NCBI RefSeq assembly: GCF_003086295.3
Contig: NC_092052.1
Location: forward strand, 73,649,559-73,713,558
DNA: 64,000 nt
Direction of reading: 5' to 3'
Source: Arachis hypogaea
Taxonomy: Eukaryota > Streptophyta > Magnoliopsida > Fabales > Fabaceae
A model generated the notes under the pieces. It had not been told where the DNA came from and searched no databases. It was given only the letters and a program-made list of their open reading frames with translations. Shown here piece after piece: positions 32,218 through 46,300 of the stretch. The position numbers and the translations under genes are program-made. Every line of letters starts with the position of its first letter. Within the stretch, counting starts at the first letter, position 1.

Positions 32218-35131
32218 AGTTCTTCCTGTAGAGCCTGAGGAATGGACTGACTATGCTTCAATTGCATACTCTGAGTGTTTGTCATGTATTAGGTCTTGTC
32301 GAATGACGAGAATTGGAGCTTTATGCACATGACGATCTATTGATTTAACGATGTTAGTCTTGCATTGCATAATTCTTGATATTAAGTTTGGCCGGCTTAA
32401 TACTAGTGAATTATGTATATGAGAGCACTAATGGGTTATCATAGATGAAATCCTAGTTTTGAGTAAAGCGAATCGCGAGTTTTGGCGACGTTAGAAACTA
32501 TTTCTCGAGGCTATTCAGTTGTGTGTCTTGGATTCTGTTCAAGTCGACCTGTTCTTTCATATCCTAACTTGAAGTTCTTGTTTGCTACTCCTTTCGAAAA
32601 GTAATCTGATGTTTCCACTCTATTTCTCTGTTCATATGCATTCTTGTTTGATCTTAATTGCATATGCTTATTTGCGGTCCTTGTCACATCTATCTTCCTC
32701 TGTTTGAGTTCTTTTTGATTCCTGTATTCATTGAAATAGCTTTGAACTTGTCCTTTTGCGTTGTGCATTTTAACTCCGGATTTCGAATTCATTCTTTGAG
32801 AAATTGTTGATTCAGTTTTTCTTTTACTTGACAGTGATTCCAGCTAATTTTGAGATTTTTATAAAAAAAAAATTGCTGTTGACTAGATATACACTTATCT
32901 ATATGTGGAACTTTGAAGATTTCTTATGCAGTTTAACAACTATTTAGTTTTAATACCTCACTTGTACTTTTACTGGTTTGCGGAACTGCATTTGCTTCAA
33001 ATACAATTTGACTTTCTAGTAATTTTACTATAGTTCTAATACACATCTTCATTTGATTATGTATTCGCGTACTTTTCAAAATTTTGGAAAGGGAGGATCT
33101 CTCGCTTTTATCCCGGTTGAGTTTCGTTTGATAAGCTTTACTTAACTTATTTTGAATTGAGTTTGGTTTAGCACACTACATGGTTTATGCCATTGTTGTT
33201 TCTTTTGAAAATGTTGGACTCATAGCTTCTTCTTATGAACGAACTAAGTTCTCTCTTAAGCTTTCCATCTCTATGAATGTCATACTTGATTCTGTTTTTA
33301 ACTAATCTTTTACATCTTGTGAACATTACCATTGATCTTGGTTTGTCCTCTCTTGTGAATCTCATCCTTATGTGGGTCAGTTTGATTCGTTTCAAGTTAG
33401 TGCATTGTTTATTCTCTCATTATCTCTACAAGAGTTTTTAGTAAAAAATTTTCATTGAGAAATTACAAATGATTGAGTTGTTCTTTTCTATGACTTTTGT
33501 ATTCTTTTGGATCAATTTAAAACTTGTTTAATGTTTCATGTCTAGTGGATCTTGTTTGAACTACTTTAAATTAAGATCCTTTCTTGCAAGGCTTGACTCC
33601 TTTTTAGTGCATCTTAAACTTCTTGAATGTTCTTCTGAGATGGTGATTTCAAGAACACTTTTGGAGTCTTGTTTTGAACCTTTTAAAAGAATTTTGAATT
33701 CTCTTTGAAGAAATATTAAACGGAATTTATTTTCTGTTGCTTGATTGAGATTGAAACCATTGCCCAATTTTGACGAAATTAATTTAAAGTTGGCATGCGC
33801 CATTTTTAAATGAGGTTTTGGAAAAGCTCCCTTGTTTAGTGGAAATTGGTTCGTTTGTAACGCACCACTTATTTCCTTTACCAAATTGGAAGCAAATTTT
33901 TACTTCGGAGTTTCTTTTCTAAACAGAGTTTAACTTCCTCTTTTGTACTTGCTATAAATGTTATACACGCTTGTTTGAATATGAAATTTTGAGAATTATG
34001 AACAAGCATTTGATTACTTCCGAGTTTTTATGAACTGCTTTTGGTTAAGTTGTGCATCTAATTATCTTTCTAAAATATTTGAGGAAATATTTTAGCTCTT
34101 AGCCAAAGTTGTGTGCATTTTGTTTTTGGAACTCTACATAATCTACTTCAACATGAAATTGTATTGAAGTAAAGCCACGTTTATGCTTTTGTTACTCTCT
34201 TGAAGGATGTTTGTTGTTTAACTTCTCTTTCAGACTGCGAAGTGATATTTTTACAAGTTTTCGATTCTTTTAAGAACAATGTATTCGAAAGTATTGTAAT
34301 TATGCTCTTGAGTTCTGTGAGCTTGGCTTGGGTCTGAGATATTCTTTTCTGTAACCTCTTACTTCTTCGACTCATCTTGAAATTGTTTCAAACTAATGCG
34401 CCGATTCTCCTTCCTATTGATCCTATTGAATTTTCTTGATCCAAGGGTTATCTTGAAGTTGTCAATTGAATTGAGTCTAGCAAACTTCATTGCTTGAGTG
34501 TCCTTGTTTATTTGGAATTGGATACATTCTCTCAAATCTTTGAGTACTATCCTTGACATTTGACTCTCCTTTTTAAATCTTGTATCCTTCTGAGTAGACT
34601 CGAGAATTGTTTGATATCACGTGCGACTTGTAGACGTAGTAACGCGATACGTTAGTTCTTTAAAACGTGATGTGTATACGGAAGTTGAAGTGGTAGGTGT
34701 GCAACGTATGAGTTGTGGGCGTTTTGTTCCTTGCGAACGGGTCTGTGGTTGTCAGGCTTGTGATCGAATTTGGGGTTTGTAAAGTGCTTGATGGAGTTGG
34801 AAAGTTGAAACTTTGAGGTTGATATGAGATTAGTGTGCGGAGGTTAAGCACGTCGTTCTAACTCCATCCTGTTTAATAGCCTTTGATGCTTTGCCCTTCT
34901 ACCACATGATTGACCCATGTTATCTTTTGCATGGAGCCTACCTTGTAACGTTTGCTTTGCAATCACACTCCTACCTCTACATCCTTATGCTTATGACAAT
35001 CAAAGTATTTGAAAATCGTATATATGATTATATTTTGAGATATTTTTTATTCTTCCTTAAATGTGTTCAAGGGTGAACTATTATGGAATATCTTTCATTT
35101 TGTATCAATTTTCGAGGGCGAAAATTTTTAT

Positions 35132-35144
35132 AAGGTGGGTAGAA
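35132..35144 (+). other. Polypurine tract 1 of LARD array
   Basis: AAGGTGGGTAGAA lies immediately before LTR 2. The upstream phrase ttcgagggcgaaaatttttataa resembles the end of Tekay/Del-type chromovirus interiors. Confidence 0.8.
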
Positions 35145-38100
35145 TGTAAGACCTAGAATACTTGAAAAGTCTTATCATGATCAAGTCTCAAATCCTACAG
35201 TTATTTATAGCCTTAATTTCAGAGCTTATTTTATTAAAGATAATTGAGGCAAGTTTTGATTTATTGGATTTGAGATAAGTTATGATTATTATCAAATTTT
35301 ATAATTATTGGATTATTTTCTATATTTAAAGTATAAGGTTGATAGTTATGAAATAACAAGGATTTTATATGATTTGGATTAGATAAGTAATATTTTAAAT
35401 ATTAATATTGTTATTTTGGAAAATAAAGAAATTAAGTATATTATTTCTAATTATTTGGTTGGGACATTTTATTGAAAATAATTTGTAAAAATGAGGAGCA
35501 AATAGTATTTTCTATATACAATTAGTGTTGGATTTAATTGGGGTTTCAATTACTATATTATCCCTAATTTTAAGTGAAATTACTAAAATATCCCTAACCC
35601 TAATTTTACTCAAAAACCCTAACCCAGTTACCCGGTTCCCCTGAGCCCAGCAGCAGCAACACTTCCCCTTTCCCAAATCAAAGCGCAGCCACACCTCCAC
35701 CCCTGCTTCATCCCCTTCGGTGTAACGCACCCTAAGTCCCTATTTTAGCGCCGCAACCCTCCTTACAGCCGCCACCCTTTCTTCTTCCTTTTAGCAAACC
35801 TGCAACACGACAACTTCAGAGAAGAAACGGAAATAAAAAGGGGGAAACTGAGCCAGAATGAGGGAAGGAGAGGAAAGAATGGCGTCGCCGGCGTGTCGGG
35901 CTTCACCACCGCCGTCGCATCGCTGTCGTCAGCCCTGCGAGTTGTCACCCGCACCGCTGCCGTCGAATCTCCGCAATGCTGTCGCCACTGTTCGCGCAGA
36001 AGAGGGTTGAGGAAATAGCTGCCGTATGCGAGCTAGAGGAGCTCGTCCTCGCCGATCTGCTGCCGTTGGGATCACGTACAGGGAACACGCGAGATGGGTG
36101 GTGCGCCATTGGAGCCACATCGTCGTGTCCCTCACTGTCGCCGCCGCGATGGAGAGCGAGAGGCAGAGAGCTCGCGGTGGGGGAAGGGTCAAGCGCCGTC
36201 GTTCCGTGCGAAGCTATCCCCGCCGTTCCTGCCACCGTCAATGTCACCGAGGCTCCGACCGTTATCGTTGTTGAGGGAGCTCGCCGGAGTTGCTGGAGGC
36301 TGCCACCGCTCTATCTGGTCCTGTGTTGAGTTGCGCCGGTAAGCCTCTGCCGCCAGAAAACGTCCCTGCTGTTGCGTTGCCGGAGTTCTGACAGCCGGAA
36401 AACCTCGCTGCCGCTGTGGTTGTAGTCCACTGTATGGCCGCCGGAGAAAACCGCCTTGGCCGCTGAAACCACCGCCGGTAAGGGTCCTTGCAGTCGGTTC
36501 TCATTCTTTCTGTTCCTAGGTTTTTATGGTTATGACGTTGTCGTGCAGTCGCGGTTGTCATGGTCGGAATTCGTCTCCACTGCTGCTTGAGGTGGCTGCC
36601 GGGCTACCGCTGAACCGGTTTGAAGACCGCCATTGTTCCGGTTCAGCCGTTCCTCCTTCGATTCGGTAAGCGTTTCGATTTGAAAGCTTTTTCGTTATTA
36701 TTCTGTTATCTCACGCTGAGGTTTGTGGCGTTAATTGCTATAAGATTGAGTTCGGTTGTTGTATGTTGCGATTAGAGTTGTTGAGACTGTTGCGAAAGTG
36801 GCTTGGAGCTGAGGTTTTGGTTGCCATCAGTTCGGTTTGAGGCGGAAAGGACTCCATGAGGCGTTTGGGTTATGGAGTTGTGTTTTGAGGTAGGGGCGCT
36901 TTCCAAAAACTATATTTTGTATATTGGAATTATTACATATGGATACTGATGTGAGATATGGTGTATTTAGTGATTGTATCTACCTTATGTATTATTTGAT
37001 TGACTCGAATGATTATGGATGTTTGTTTGGCTGAATTATTGTGCGGCTTTGTGAAATGTAATGTTTTGGAGTTGATATTTTAAAGGCTTGAAATATGAGT
37101 TTAATCCGTTGAGGATTGGTTTGAATCGTGTCAATTATTCTGATGATGTGAAAGATAGAATACTTTTGAAATTCAGCCTGGGGTGCTTTAATTGATTTGG
37201 TTTTGATAAATGACTTATCGCTGAACTGATTCTTTAAAGCTTTGGAAATGAGTTAATTCGGTTGATATTGGTGTGATTTTGAAACGGTTTCTTTGAGATG
37301 TGCCAATGAGGCGACTGTTGGATTTAGTTTGATTTTGAATTGATTTTGGATTTTGGGCTGTTGGAAAAGGATTGTGGAATGGTTTTTGTTGGGACCCGAA
37401 CCGGGTGGCAAAGTCCAAGTTTTAGGGGAGATGCTGCCGGAATTTCTATAAAATCTGAGTCTTTATTGAAAGGTTGTTTGGAAAAATGATGAGTTAAAGA
37501 CTTCTACTATTTTATTTGAATTATCAAGAAAAGGATGATTCATGCTTTTGAAATGAATTATTAAAGAGGAAATTGTGATTTAGTCTTGCTTCTTAAGAAA
37601 GACATTGTATCTCTTTCAGAAAAAAAAGTTATTTAGATGAAACTTATGTTTTAAAGCTGTTTTAAATGTGACAAGGGCAATGCCTTTGAATTTGACTTGA
37701 GGGTTTCAATTAGAGGAGTTTCAATGACGTTGAAAGAACTTGAATGTCTATTGACAAGTTTCATTTTGAAATGTTTTGGAGAAAGGCTTTAAGTACTCTT
37801 GAACTCTGAATTCTTGCAAGACTAAAACAATTTTGAATAGTTGAAACATTCTAGAATTTATTATGGGGGTTGAAGTTGGTTTTCCTAAGTAAAGGAAACG
37901 GCTTGAAAGAAGTAAATGATTACGTGACTCGGTTTGGCTTAGATCTTATTTTATTACTCAAATCGAAAAGCCAAGGTTTTAATGATTTTAAATGAATTTG
38001 GCAAAATAAGTTATGTTATTCTCCCCTAAAGACTTGGGACTCTGCCGAGAAACTTTTGTTATAAAATTCCATTGTTAGATGGGTGATTTTGAATATCTCA

Positions 38101-39556
38101 AAGAGGCTTTTAACTTGCCATGATTATGGAAGTTTTGGAAAGAGGATGCCGAGAGTGGCATTGTTTTTAAAAGGGGAATTTACCTTGAGTAAAAGTGGCT
38201 TATGAGCCGAAATGATTTGAGAAATGAGATCTTTAAAGCAAAGGCTTAAGAGAGTTGAAACTTGATTTCGAAGTGAAATGAATTGAGAAAATGATTTATG
38301 GCTTAAATGTCGGTTTCATGAATTTGATGATTTCGAATGTGGAAGTGCTGTTTTGTTGTGAGCCGGAATGGCTGTGTATGATTATACATATTGATTGGTT
38401 CTGGATTGAATCGTGAGCCGGAATGGCCTTGAATGATATGAATATTGGCTGGTTCTGGATTGAACCGTGAGCCGAATGGCTGAGATAGATGTTGATCCAT
38501 GATTGAGAATGAAAGCATTTATGCTGAGATATTGATAAGTTGTGATGTTGCACTTCCACTATTGGAGATGAGGGTTTCCCTGGGTAGTAGCAATGGCTAG
38601 CCACCATGTGCTCCAGGTTGAGACTCGAAGCTCTGTTAACCCAATGTCGTAAGTGTGGCCGGGCACTGTGAAAGGCCCGGATGAGCTCGCCCCCATAAAT
38701 ATTCACCAGTGATGGTGATGGATAAATATTCACCAGTGAGGGTGATGGATATGGATCATGATTATGATCAAGTTTATGATGAGTATAACTCGAGTTGGGG
38801 ATGCACGACAGAGGGACAGTGCAATGGTTAGCTACCAGGACTTGTCGGGTTGGCTCTATAACCGACAGATGATATCATCAGCCACTAGGGACAGGCATGC
38901 ATCATATGCATTTGTGTGACATTGGTTGGGTGTGCATATTATACTTGGTTTGCCTATGTGATTAATTGCTAACTGTTATACTTGTAATAACTGTTTGTTT
39001 GTGCTTGAACTTCCTAACTGTGTTTGCATCTGGGACTCTGTTGGATTGTGGTGATTGGTTGTTGGTTGGATTGTTTGGGCCTAGGGCCGTGGTTGGAAAG
39101 AGATGAACTGATGGTTGATTTCGGTTTTATGTTTCTGGTTTGGAATAAAATTATGAAAGGCTATTTTGGTTCTGCATAGATAAACCGTTTTGAAAGGCTT
39201 TTGAGTTTTTGAGAATTGAACGGTTCTTCTTTCTGAAAAGATTTCCGACTTTACTTTCATTGTAAATCGTTGTTTTTGAAAAGAGGCATAAGACGGTTAT
39301 GAATCACTGGTGCGATTATCTTCATGTATCCTATTACAGTAATTCCCAAAAACCCTCTACTGAGAACCCTTTCGAGGATGATGTTCTCACCCCCCTACAT
39401 TTTTCCCCTTTCAGGATATGGGCGCAGAAGTTACGAAGAGCTTATTTAATTGTTGTTGTGATGCTCTGTATTGTTTTAGTTATGGTTTATTGTACCCTCA
39501 CCTTTATCTTGATATATTCTGTAAGAGGGATAGGAATTGTATTGGATTATGCTTGT

Positions 39557-39617
<61 letters not shown>

Positions 39618-40177
39618 CTCTTTATGAGTTTCTGTAAGTTGTATGGTATGTATGGATGTACGTTGTATGGTAAAAGTATTTTTGGGAGCGGTATTGCGGT
39701 TTAAAGTTTCAAACAGGCTCATATTTTAGTATTAAATAGTATAAGTGTCATCGTAATATCTGAGCTATCAGAGTTGCGCAGCCGGAAGCGTTGCCTTTGG
39801 TAGTCATATGGTATGTATGGATGTACGTTGTATGGTAAAAGTATTTTTGGGAGCGGTATTGCGGTTTAAAGTTTCAAACAGGCTCATATTTTAGTATTAA
39901 ATAGTATAAGTGTCATCGTAATATCTGAGCTATCAGAGTTGCGCAGCCGGAAGCGTTGCCTTTGGTAGTATATATATATATATATGTATGTACTCTTTAT
40001 GAGTTTCTGTAAGTTGTATGGTATGTATGGATGTACGTTGTATGGTAAAAGTATTTTTGGGAGCGGTATTGCGATTTAAAGTTTCAAACAGGCTCATATT
40101 TTAGTATTAAATAGTATAATTGTCATCGTAATATCTGAGCTATCAGAGTTGCGCAGCCGGAAGCGTTGCCTTTGGTA

Positions 40178-40224
<47 letters not shown>

Positions 40225-40423
40225 CTCTTTATGAGTTTCTGTAAGTTGTATGGTATGTATGGATGTACGTTGTATGGTAAAAGTATTTTTGGGAGCGGTA
40301 TTGCGATTTAAAGTTTCAAACAGGCTCATATTTTAGTATTAAATAGTATAATTGTCATCGTAATATCTGAGCTATCAGAGTTGCGTAGTCGGAAGCGTTG
40401 CCTTTGGTAGTCAGGGTATTACA
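35145..40423 (+). repeat. LARD LTR copy 2, shared middle LTR (5279 bp)
   Basis: It serves as the 3' LTR of the first unit and the 5' LTR of the second. Its body (about 36100-39370) follows LTR 3 wherever LTR 1 differs. Its 3' minisatellite has four units and so resembles LTR 1 rather than LTR 3. A cluster of changes found only here lies in the first 600 bp (for example at 35294, 35357, 35500, 35567 and 35734). It contains the same GC-rich block (about 35620-36680). Confidence 0.9.
39562..40411 (+). repeat. Minisatellite and (AT)n at 3' end of LARD LTR 2 (four units)
   Basis: An (AT)n run at about 39562-39610 is followed by four copies of the unit ending gcgttgcctttggtagt. Two copies include a further internal (AT)n run. 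The last two copies share gcgatttaaag and ataattgtcatc, so they arose by local duplication. Confidence 0.85.
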
Positions 40424-40426
40424 TTA

Positions 40427-40438
40427 TGGTATCAGAGC
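40427..40438 (+). other. Primer-binding site 2 of LARD array
   Basis: TGGTATCAGAGC three bases after the end of LTR 2, identical to site 1. Confidence 0.93.
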
Positions 40439-43354
40439 AGTTCTTCCTGTAGAGCCTGAGGAATGGACTGACTATGCTTCAATTGCATACTCTGAGTGTT
40501 TGTCATGTATTAGGTCTTGTCGAATGACGAGAATTGGAGCTTTATGCACATGACGATCTATTGATTTAACGATGTTAGTCTTGCATTGCATAATTCTTGA
40601 TATTAAGTTTGGCCGGCTTAATACTAGTGAATTATGTATATGAGAGCACTAATGGGTTATCATAGATGAAATCCTAGTTTTGAGTAAAGCGAATCGCGAG
40701 TTTTGGCGACGTTAGAAACTATTTCTCGAGGCTATTCAGTTGTGTGTCTTGGATTCTGTTCAAGTCGACCTGTTCTTTCATATCCTAACTTGAAGTTCTT
40801 GTTTGCTACTCCTTTCGAAAAGTAATCTGATGTTTCCACTCTATTTCTCTGTTCATATGCATTCTTGTTTGATCTTAATTGCATATGCTTATTTGCGGTC
40901 CTTGTCACATCTATCTTCCTCTGTTTGAGTTCTTTTTTATTCCTGTATTCATTGAAATAGCTTTGAACTTGTCCTTTTGCGTTGTGCATTTTAACTCCGG
41001 ATTTCGAATTCATTCTTTGAGAAATTGTTGATTCAGTTTTTCTTTTACTTGACAGTGATTCCAGCTAATTTTGAGATTTTTATAAAAAAAAAAAATTGCT
41101 GTTGACTAGATATACACTTATCTATATGTGGAACTTTGAAGATTTCTTATGCAGTTTAACAACTATTTAGTTCTAATACCTCACTTGTACTTTTACTGGT
41201 TTGCGGAACTGCATTTGCTTCAAATACAATTTGACTTTCTAGTAATTTTACTATAGTTCTAATACACATCTTCATTTGATTATGTATTCGCGTACTTTTC
41301 AAAATTTTGGAAAGAGAGGATCTCTCGCTTTTATCCCGGTTGAGTTTCGTTTGATAAGCTTTACTTAACTTATTTTGAATTGAGTTTGGTTTAGCACACT
41401 ACATGGTTTATGCCATTGTTGTTTCTTTTGAAAATGTTGGACTCATAGCTTCTTCTTATGAACGAACTAAGTTCTCTCTTAAGCTTTCCATCTCTATGAA
41501 TGTCATACTTGATTCTGTTTTTAACTAATCTTTTACATCTTGTGAACATTACCATTGATCTTGGTTTGTCCTCTCTTGTGAATCTCATCCTTATGTGGGT
41601 CAGTTTGATTCGTTTCAAGTTAGTGCATTGTTTATTCTCTCATTATCTCTACAAGAGTTTTTAGTAAAAAATTTTCATTGAGAAATTACAAATGATTGAG
41701 TTGTTCTTTTCTATGACTTTTGTATTCTTTTGGATCAATTTAAAACTTGTTTAATGTTTCATGTCTAGTGGATCTTGTTTGAACTACTTTAAATTAAGAT
41801 CCTTTCTTGCAAGGCTTGACTCCTTTTTAGTGCATCTTAAACTTCTTGAATGTTCTTCTGAGATGGTGATTTCAAGAACACTTTTGGAGTCTTGTTTTGA
41901 ACCTTTTAAAAGAATTTTGAATTCTCTTTGAAGAAATATTAAACGGAATTTATTTTCTGTTGCTTGATTGAGATTGAAACCATTGCCCAATTTTGACGAA
42001 ATTAATTTAAAGTTGGCATGCGCCATTTTTAAATGAGGTTTTGGAAAAGCTCCCTTGTTTAGTGGAAATTGGTTCGTTTGTAACGCACCACTTATTTCCT
42101 TTACCAAATTGGAAGCAAATTTTTACTTCGGAGTTTCTTTTCTAAACAGAGTTTAACTTCCTCTTTTGTACTTGCTATAAATGTTATACACGCTTGTTTG
42201 AATATGAAATTTTGAGAATTATGAACAAGCATTTGATTACTTCCGAGTTTTTATGAACTGCTTTTGGTTAAGTTGTGCATCTAATTATCTTTCTAAAATA
42301 TTTGAGGAAATATTTTAGCTCTTAGCCAAAGTTGTGTGCATTTTGTTTTTGGAACTCTACATAATCTACTTCAACATGAAATTGTATTGAAGTAAAGCCA
42401 CGTTTATGCTTTTGTTACTCTCTTGAAGGATGTTTGTTGTTTAACTTCTCTTTCAGACTGCGAAGTGATATTTTTACAAGTTTTCGATTCTTTTAAGAAC
42501 AATGTATTCGAAAGTATTGTAATTATGCTCTTGAGTTCTGTGAGCTTGGCTTGGGTCTGAGATATTCTTTTCTGTAACCTCTTACTTCTTCGACTCATCT
42601 TGAAATTGTTTCAAACTAATGCGCCGATTCTCCTTCCTATTGATCCTATTGAATTTTCTTGATCCAAGGGTTATCTTGAAGTTGTCAATTGAATTGAGTC
42701 TAGCAAACTTCATTGCTTGAGTGTCCTTGTTTATTTGGAATTGGATACATTCTCTCAAATCTTTGAGTACTATCCTTGACATTTGACTCTCCTTTTTAAA
42801 TCTTGTATCCTTCTGAGTAGACTCGAGAATTGTTTGATATCACGTGCGACTTGTAGACGTAGTAACGCGATACGTTAGTTCTTTAAAACGTGATGTGTAT
42901 ACGGAAGTTGAAGTGGTAGGTGTGCAACGTATGAGTTGTGGGCATTTTGTTCCTTGCGAACGGGTCTGTGGTTGTCAGGCTTGTGATCGAATTTGGGGTT
43001 TGTAAAGTGCTTGATGGAGTTGGAAAGTTGAAACTTTGAGGTTGATATGAGATTAGTGTGCGGAGGTTAAGCACGTCGTTCTAACTCCATCCTGTTTAAT
43101 AGCCTTTGATGCTTTGCCCTTCTACCACATGATTGACCCATGTTATCTTTTGCATGGAGCCTACCTTGTAACGTTTGCTTTGCAATCACACTCCTACCTC
43201 TACATCCTTATGCTTATGACAATCAAAGTATTTGAAAATCGTATATATGATTATATTTTGAGATATTTTTTATTCTTCCTTAAATGTGTTCAAGGGTGAA
43301 CTATTATGGAATATCTTTCATTTTGTATCAATTTTCGAGGGCGAAAATTTTTAT

Positions 43355-43367
43355 AAGGTGGGTAGAA
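43355..43367 (+). other. Polypurine tract 2 of LARD array
   Basis: AAGGTGGGTAGAA directly before LTR 3, identical to tract 1. Confidence 0.8.
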
Positions 43368-46300
43368 TGTAAGACCTAGAATACTTGAAAAGTCTTATCA
43401 TGATCAAGTCTCAAATCCTACAGTTATTTATAGCCTTAATTTCAGAGCTTATTTTATTAAAGATAATTGAGGCAAGTTTTGATTTATTGGATTTGAGATA
43501 AGTTATGATTATTATCCAATTTTATAATTATTGGATTATTTTCTATATTTAAAGTATAAGGTTGATAGTTATGAAATAATAAGGATTTTATATGATTTGG
43601 ATTAGATAAGTAATATTTTAAATATTAATATTGTTATTTTGGAAAATAAAGAAATTAAGTATATTATTTCTAATTATTTGGTTGGGACATTTTATTGAAA
43701 ATAATTTGTAAAAATGAGGAGTAAATAGTATTTTCTATATACAATTAGTGTTGGATTTAATTGGGGTTTCAATTACTATATTATCCCTGTTTTTAAGTGA
43801 AATTACTAAAATATCCCTAACCCTAATTTTACTCAAAAACCCTAACCCAGTTACCCGGTTCCCCTGAGCCCAGCAGTAGCAACACTTCCCCTTTCCCAAA
43901 TCAAAGCGCAGCCACACCTCCACCCCTGCTTCATCCCCTTCGGTGTAACGCACCCTCAGTCCCTATTTTAGCGCCGCAACCCTCCTTACAGCCGCCACCC
44001 TTTCTTCTTCCTTTTAGCAAACCTGCAACACGACAACTTCAGAGAAGAAACGGAAATCAAAAAGGGGGAAACTGAGCCAGAATGAGGGAAGGAGAGGAAA
44101 GAATGGCGTCGCCGGCGTGTCGGGCTTCACCACCGCCGTCGCATCGCTGTCGTCAGCCCTGCGAGTTGTCACCCGCACCGCTGCCGTCGAATCTCCGCAA
44201 TGCTGTCGCCACTGTTCGCGCAGAAGAGGGTTGAGGAAATAGCTGCCGTATGCGAGCTAGAGGAGCTCGTCCTCGCCGATCTGCTGCCGTTGGGATCACG
44301 TACAGGGAACACGCGAGATGGGTGGTGCGCCATTGGAGCCACATCGTCGTGTCCCTCACTGTCGCCGCCGCGATGGAGAGCGAGAGGCAGAGAGCTCGCG
44401 GTGGGGGAAGGGTCAAGCGCCGTCGTTCCGTGCGAAGCTATCCCCGCCGTTCCTGCCACCGTCAATGTCACCGAGGCTCCGACCGTTATCGTTGTTGAGG
44501 GAGCTCGCCGGAGTTGCTGGAGGCTGCCACCGCTCTATCTGGTCCTGTGTTGAGTTGCGCCGGTAAGCCTCTGCCGCCAGAAAACGTCCCTGCTGTTGCG
44601 TTGCCGGAGTTCTGACAGCCGGAAAACCTCGCTGCCGCTGTGGTTGTAGTCCACTGTATGGCCGCCGGAGAAAACCGCCTTGGCCGCTGAAACCACCGCC
44701 GGTAAGGGTCCTTGCAGTCGGTTCTCATTCTTTCTGTTCCTAGGTTTTTATGGTTATGACGTTGTCGTGCAGTCGCGGTTGTCATGGTCGGAATTCGTCT
44801 CCACTGCTGCTTGAGGTGGCTGCCGGGCTACCGCTGAACCGGTTTGAAGACCGCCATTGTTCCGGTTCAGCCGTTCCTCCTTCGATTCGGTAAGCGTTTC
44901 GATTTGAAAGCTTTTTCGTTATTATTCTGTTATCTCACGCTGAGGTTTGTGGCGTTAATTGCTATAAGATTGAGTTCGGTTGTTGTATGTTGCGATTAGA
45001 GTTGTTGAGACTGTTGCGAAAGTGGCTTGGAGCTGAGGTTTTGGTTGCCATCAGTTCGGTTTGAGGCGGAAAGGACTCCATGAGGCGTTTGGGTTATGGA
45101 GTTGTGTTTTGAGGTAGGGGCGCTTTCCAAAAACTATATTTTGTATATTTGAATTATTACATATGGATACTGATGTGAGATATGGTGTATTTAGTGATTG
45201 TATCTACCTTATGTATTATTTGATTGACTCGAATGATTATGGATGTTTGTTTGGCTGAATTATTGTGCGGCTTTGTGAAATGTAATGTTTTGGAGTTGAT
45301 ATTTTAAAGGCTTGAAATATGAGTTTAATCCGTTGAGGATTGGTTTGAATCGTGTCAATTATTCTGATGATGTGAAAGATAGAATACTTTTGAAATTCAG
45401 CCTGGGGTGCTTTAATTGATTTGGTTTTGATAAATGACTTATTGCTGAACTGATTCTTTAAAGCTTTGGAAATGAGTTAATTCGGTTGATATTGGTGTGA
45501 TTTTGAAACGGTTTCTTTGAGATGTGCCAATGAGGCGACTGTTGGATTTAGTTTGATTTTGAATTGATTTTGGATTTTGGGCTGTTGGAAAAGGATTGTG
45601 GAATGGTTTTTGTTGGGACCCGAACCGGGTGGCAAAGTCCAAGTTTTAGGGGAGATGCTGCCGGAATTTCTATAAAATCTGAGTCTTTATTGAAAGGTTG
45701 TTTGGAAAAATGATGAGTTAAAGACTTCTACTATTTTATTTGAATTATCAAGAAAAGGATGATTCATGCTTTTGAAATGAATTATTAAAGAGGAAATTGT
45801 GATTTAGTCTTGCTTCTTAAGAAAGACATTGTATCTCTTTCAGAAAAAAAAGTTATTTAGATGAAACTTATGTTTTAAAGCTGTTTTAAATGTGACAAGG
45901 GCAATGCCTTTGAATTTGACTTGAGGGTTTCAATTAGAGGAGTTTCAATGACGTTGAAAGAACTTGAATGTCTATTGACAAGTTTCATTTTGAAATGTTT
46001 TGGAGAAAGGCTTTAAGTACTCTTGAACTCTGAATTCTTGCAAGACTAAAACAATTTTGAATAGTTGAAACATTCTAGAATTTATTATGGGGGTTGAAGT
46101 TGGTTTTCCTAAGTAAAGGAAACGGCTTGAAAGAAGTAAATGATTACGTGACTCGGTTTGGCTTAGATCTTATTTTATTACTCAAATCGGAAAGCCAAGG
46201 TTTTAATGATTTTAAATGAATTTGGTAAAATGAGTTATGTTATTCTCCCCTAAAGACTTGGGACTCTGCCGAGAAACTTTTGTTATAAAATCCCATTGTT

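Larger units (their letters stand above)
32203..35144 (+). other. LARD internal region 1 (2942 bp, non-coding)
   Basis: Begins TTATGGTATCAGAGC (primer-binding site) and ends at the polypurine tract. The + strand is T-rich. The longest frames, all on the - strand (93, 75 and 107 codons at 32511-32792, 33168-33395 and 33561-33884), show no recognisable domain and are best treated as chance. By eye it matches internal region 2 except for at least four substitutions and a homopolymer length change near 32861, so the duplication is recent. Confidence 0.85.
40424..43367 (+). other. LARD internal region 2 (2944 bp, non-coding)
   Basis: Second interior, nearly identical to 32203-35144, with no recognisable retrotransposon protein. 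Primer-binding and polypurine sequences are intact. The same - strand frames recur unchanged, as expected from recent duplication rather than from selection. Confidence 0.85.

Noticed and set aside
32511..34851. Small genes on the - strand of the LARD interior (also 40732-43074)
   Set aside because: Short frames with low-complexity Lys/Ser-rich composition from a T-rich + strand and no recognisable family. Identity between the two units reflects recent duplication.
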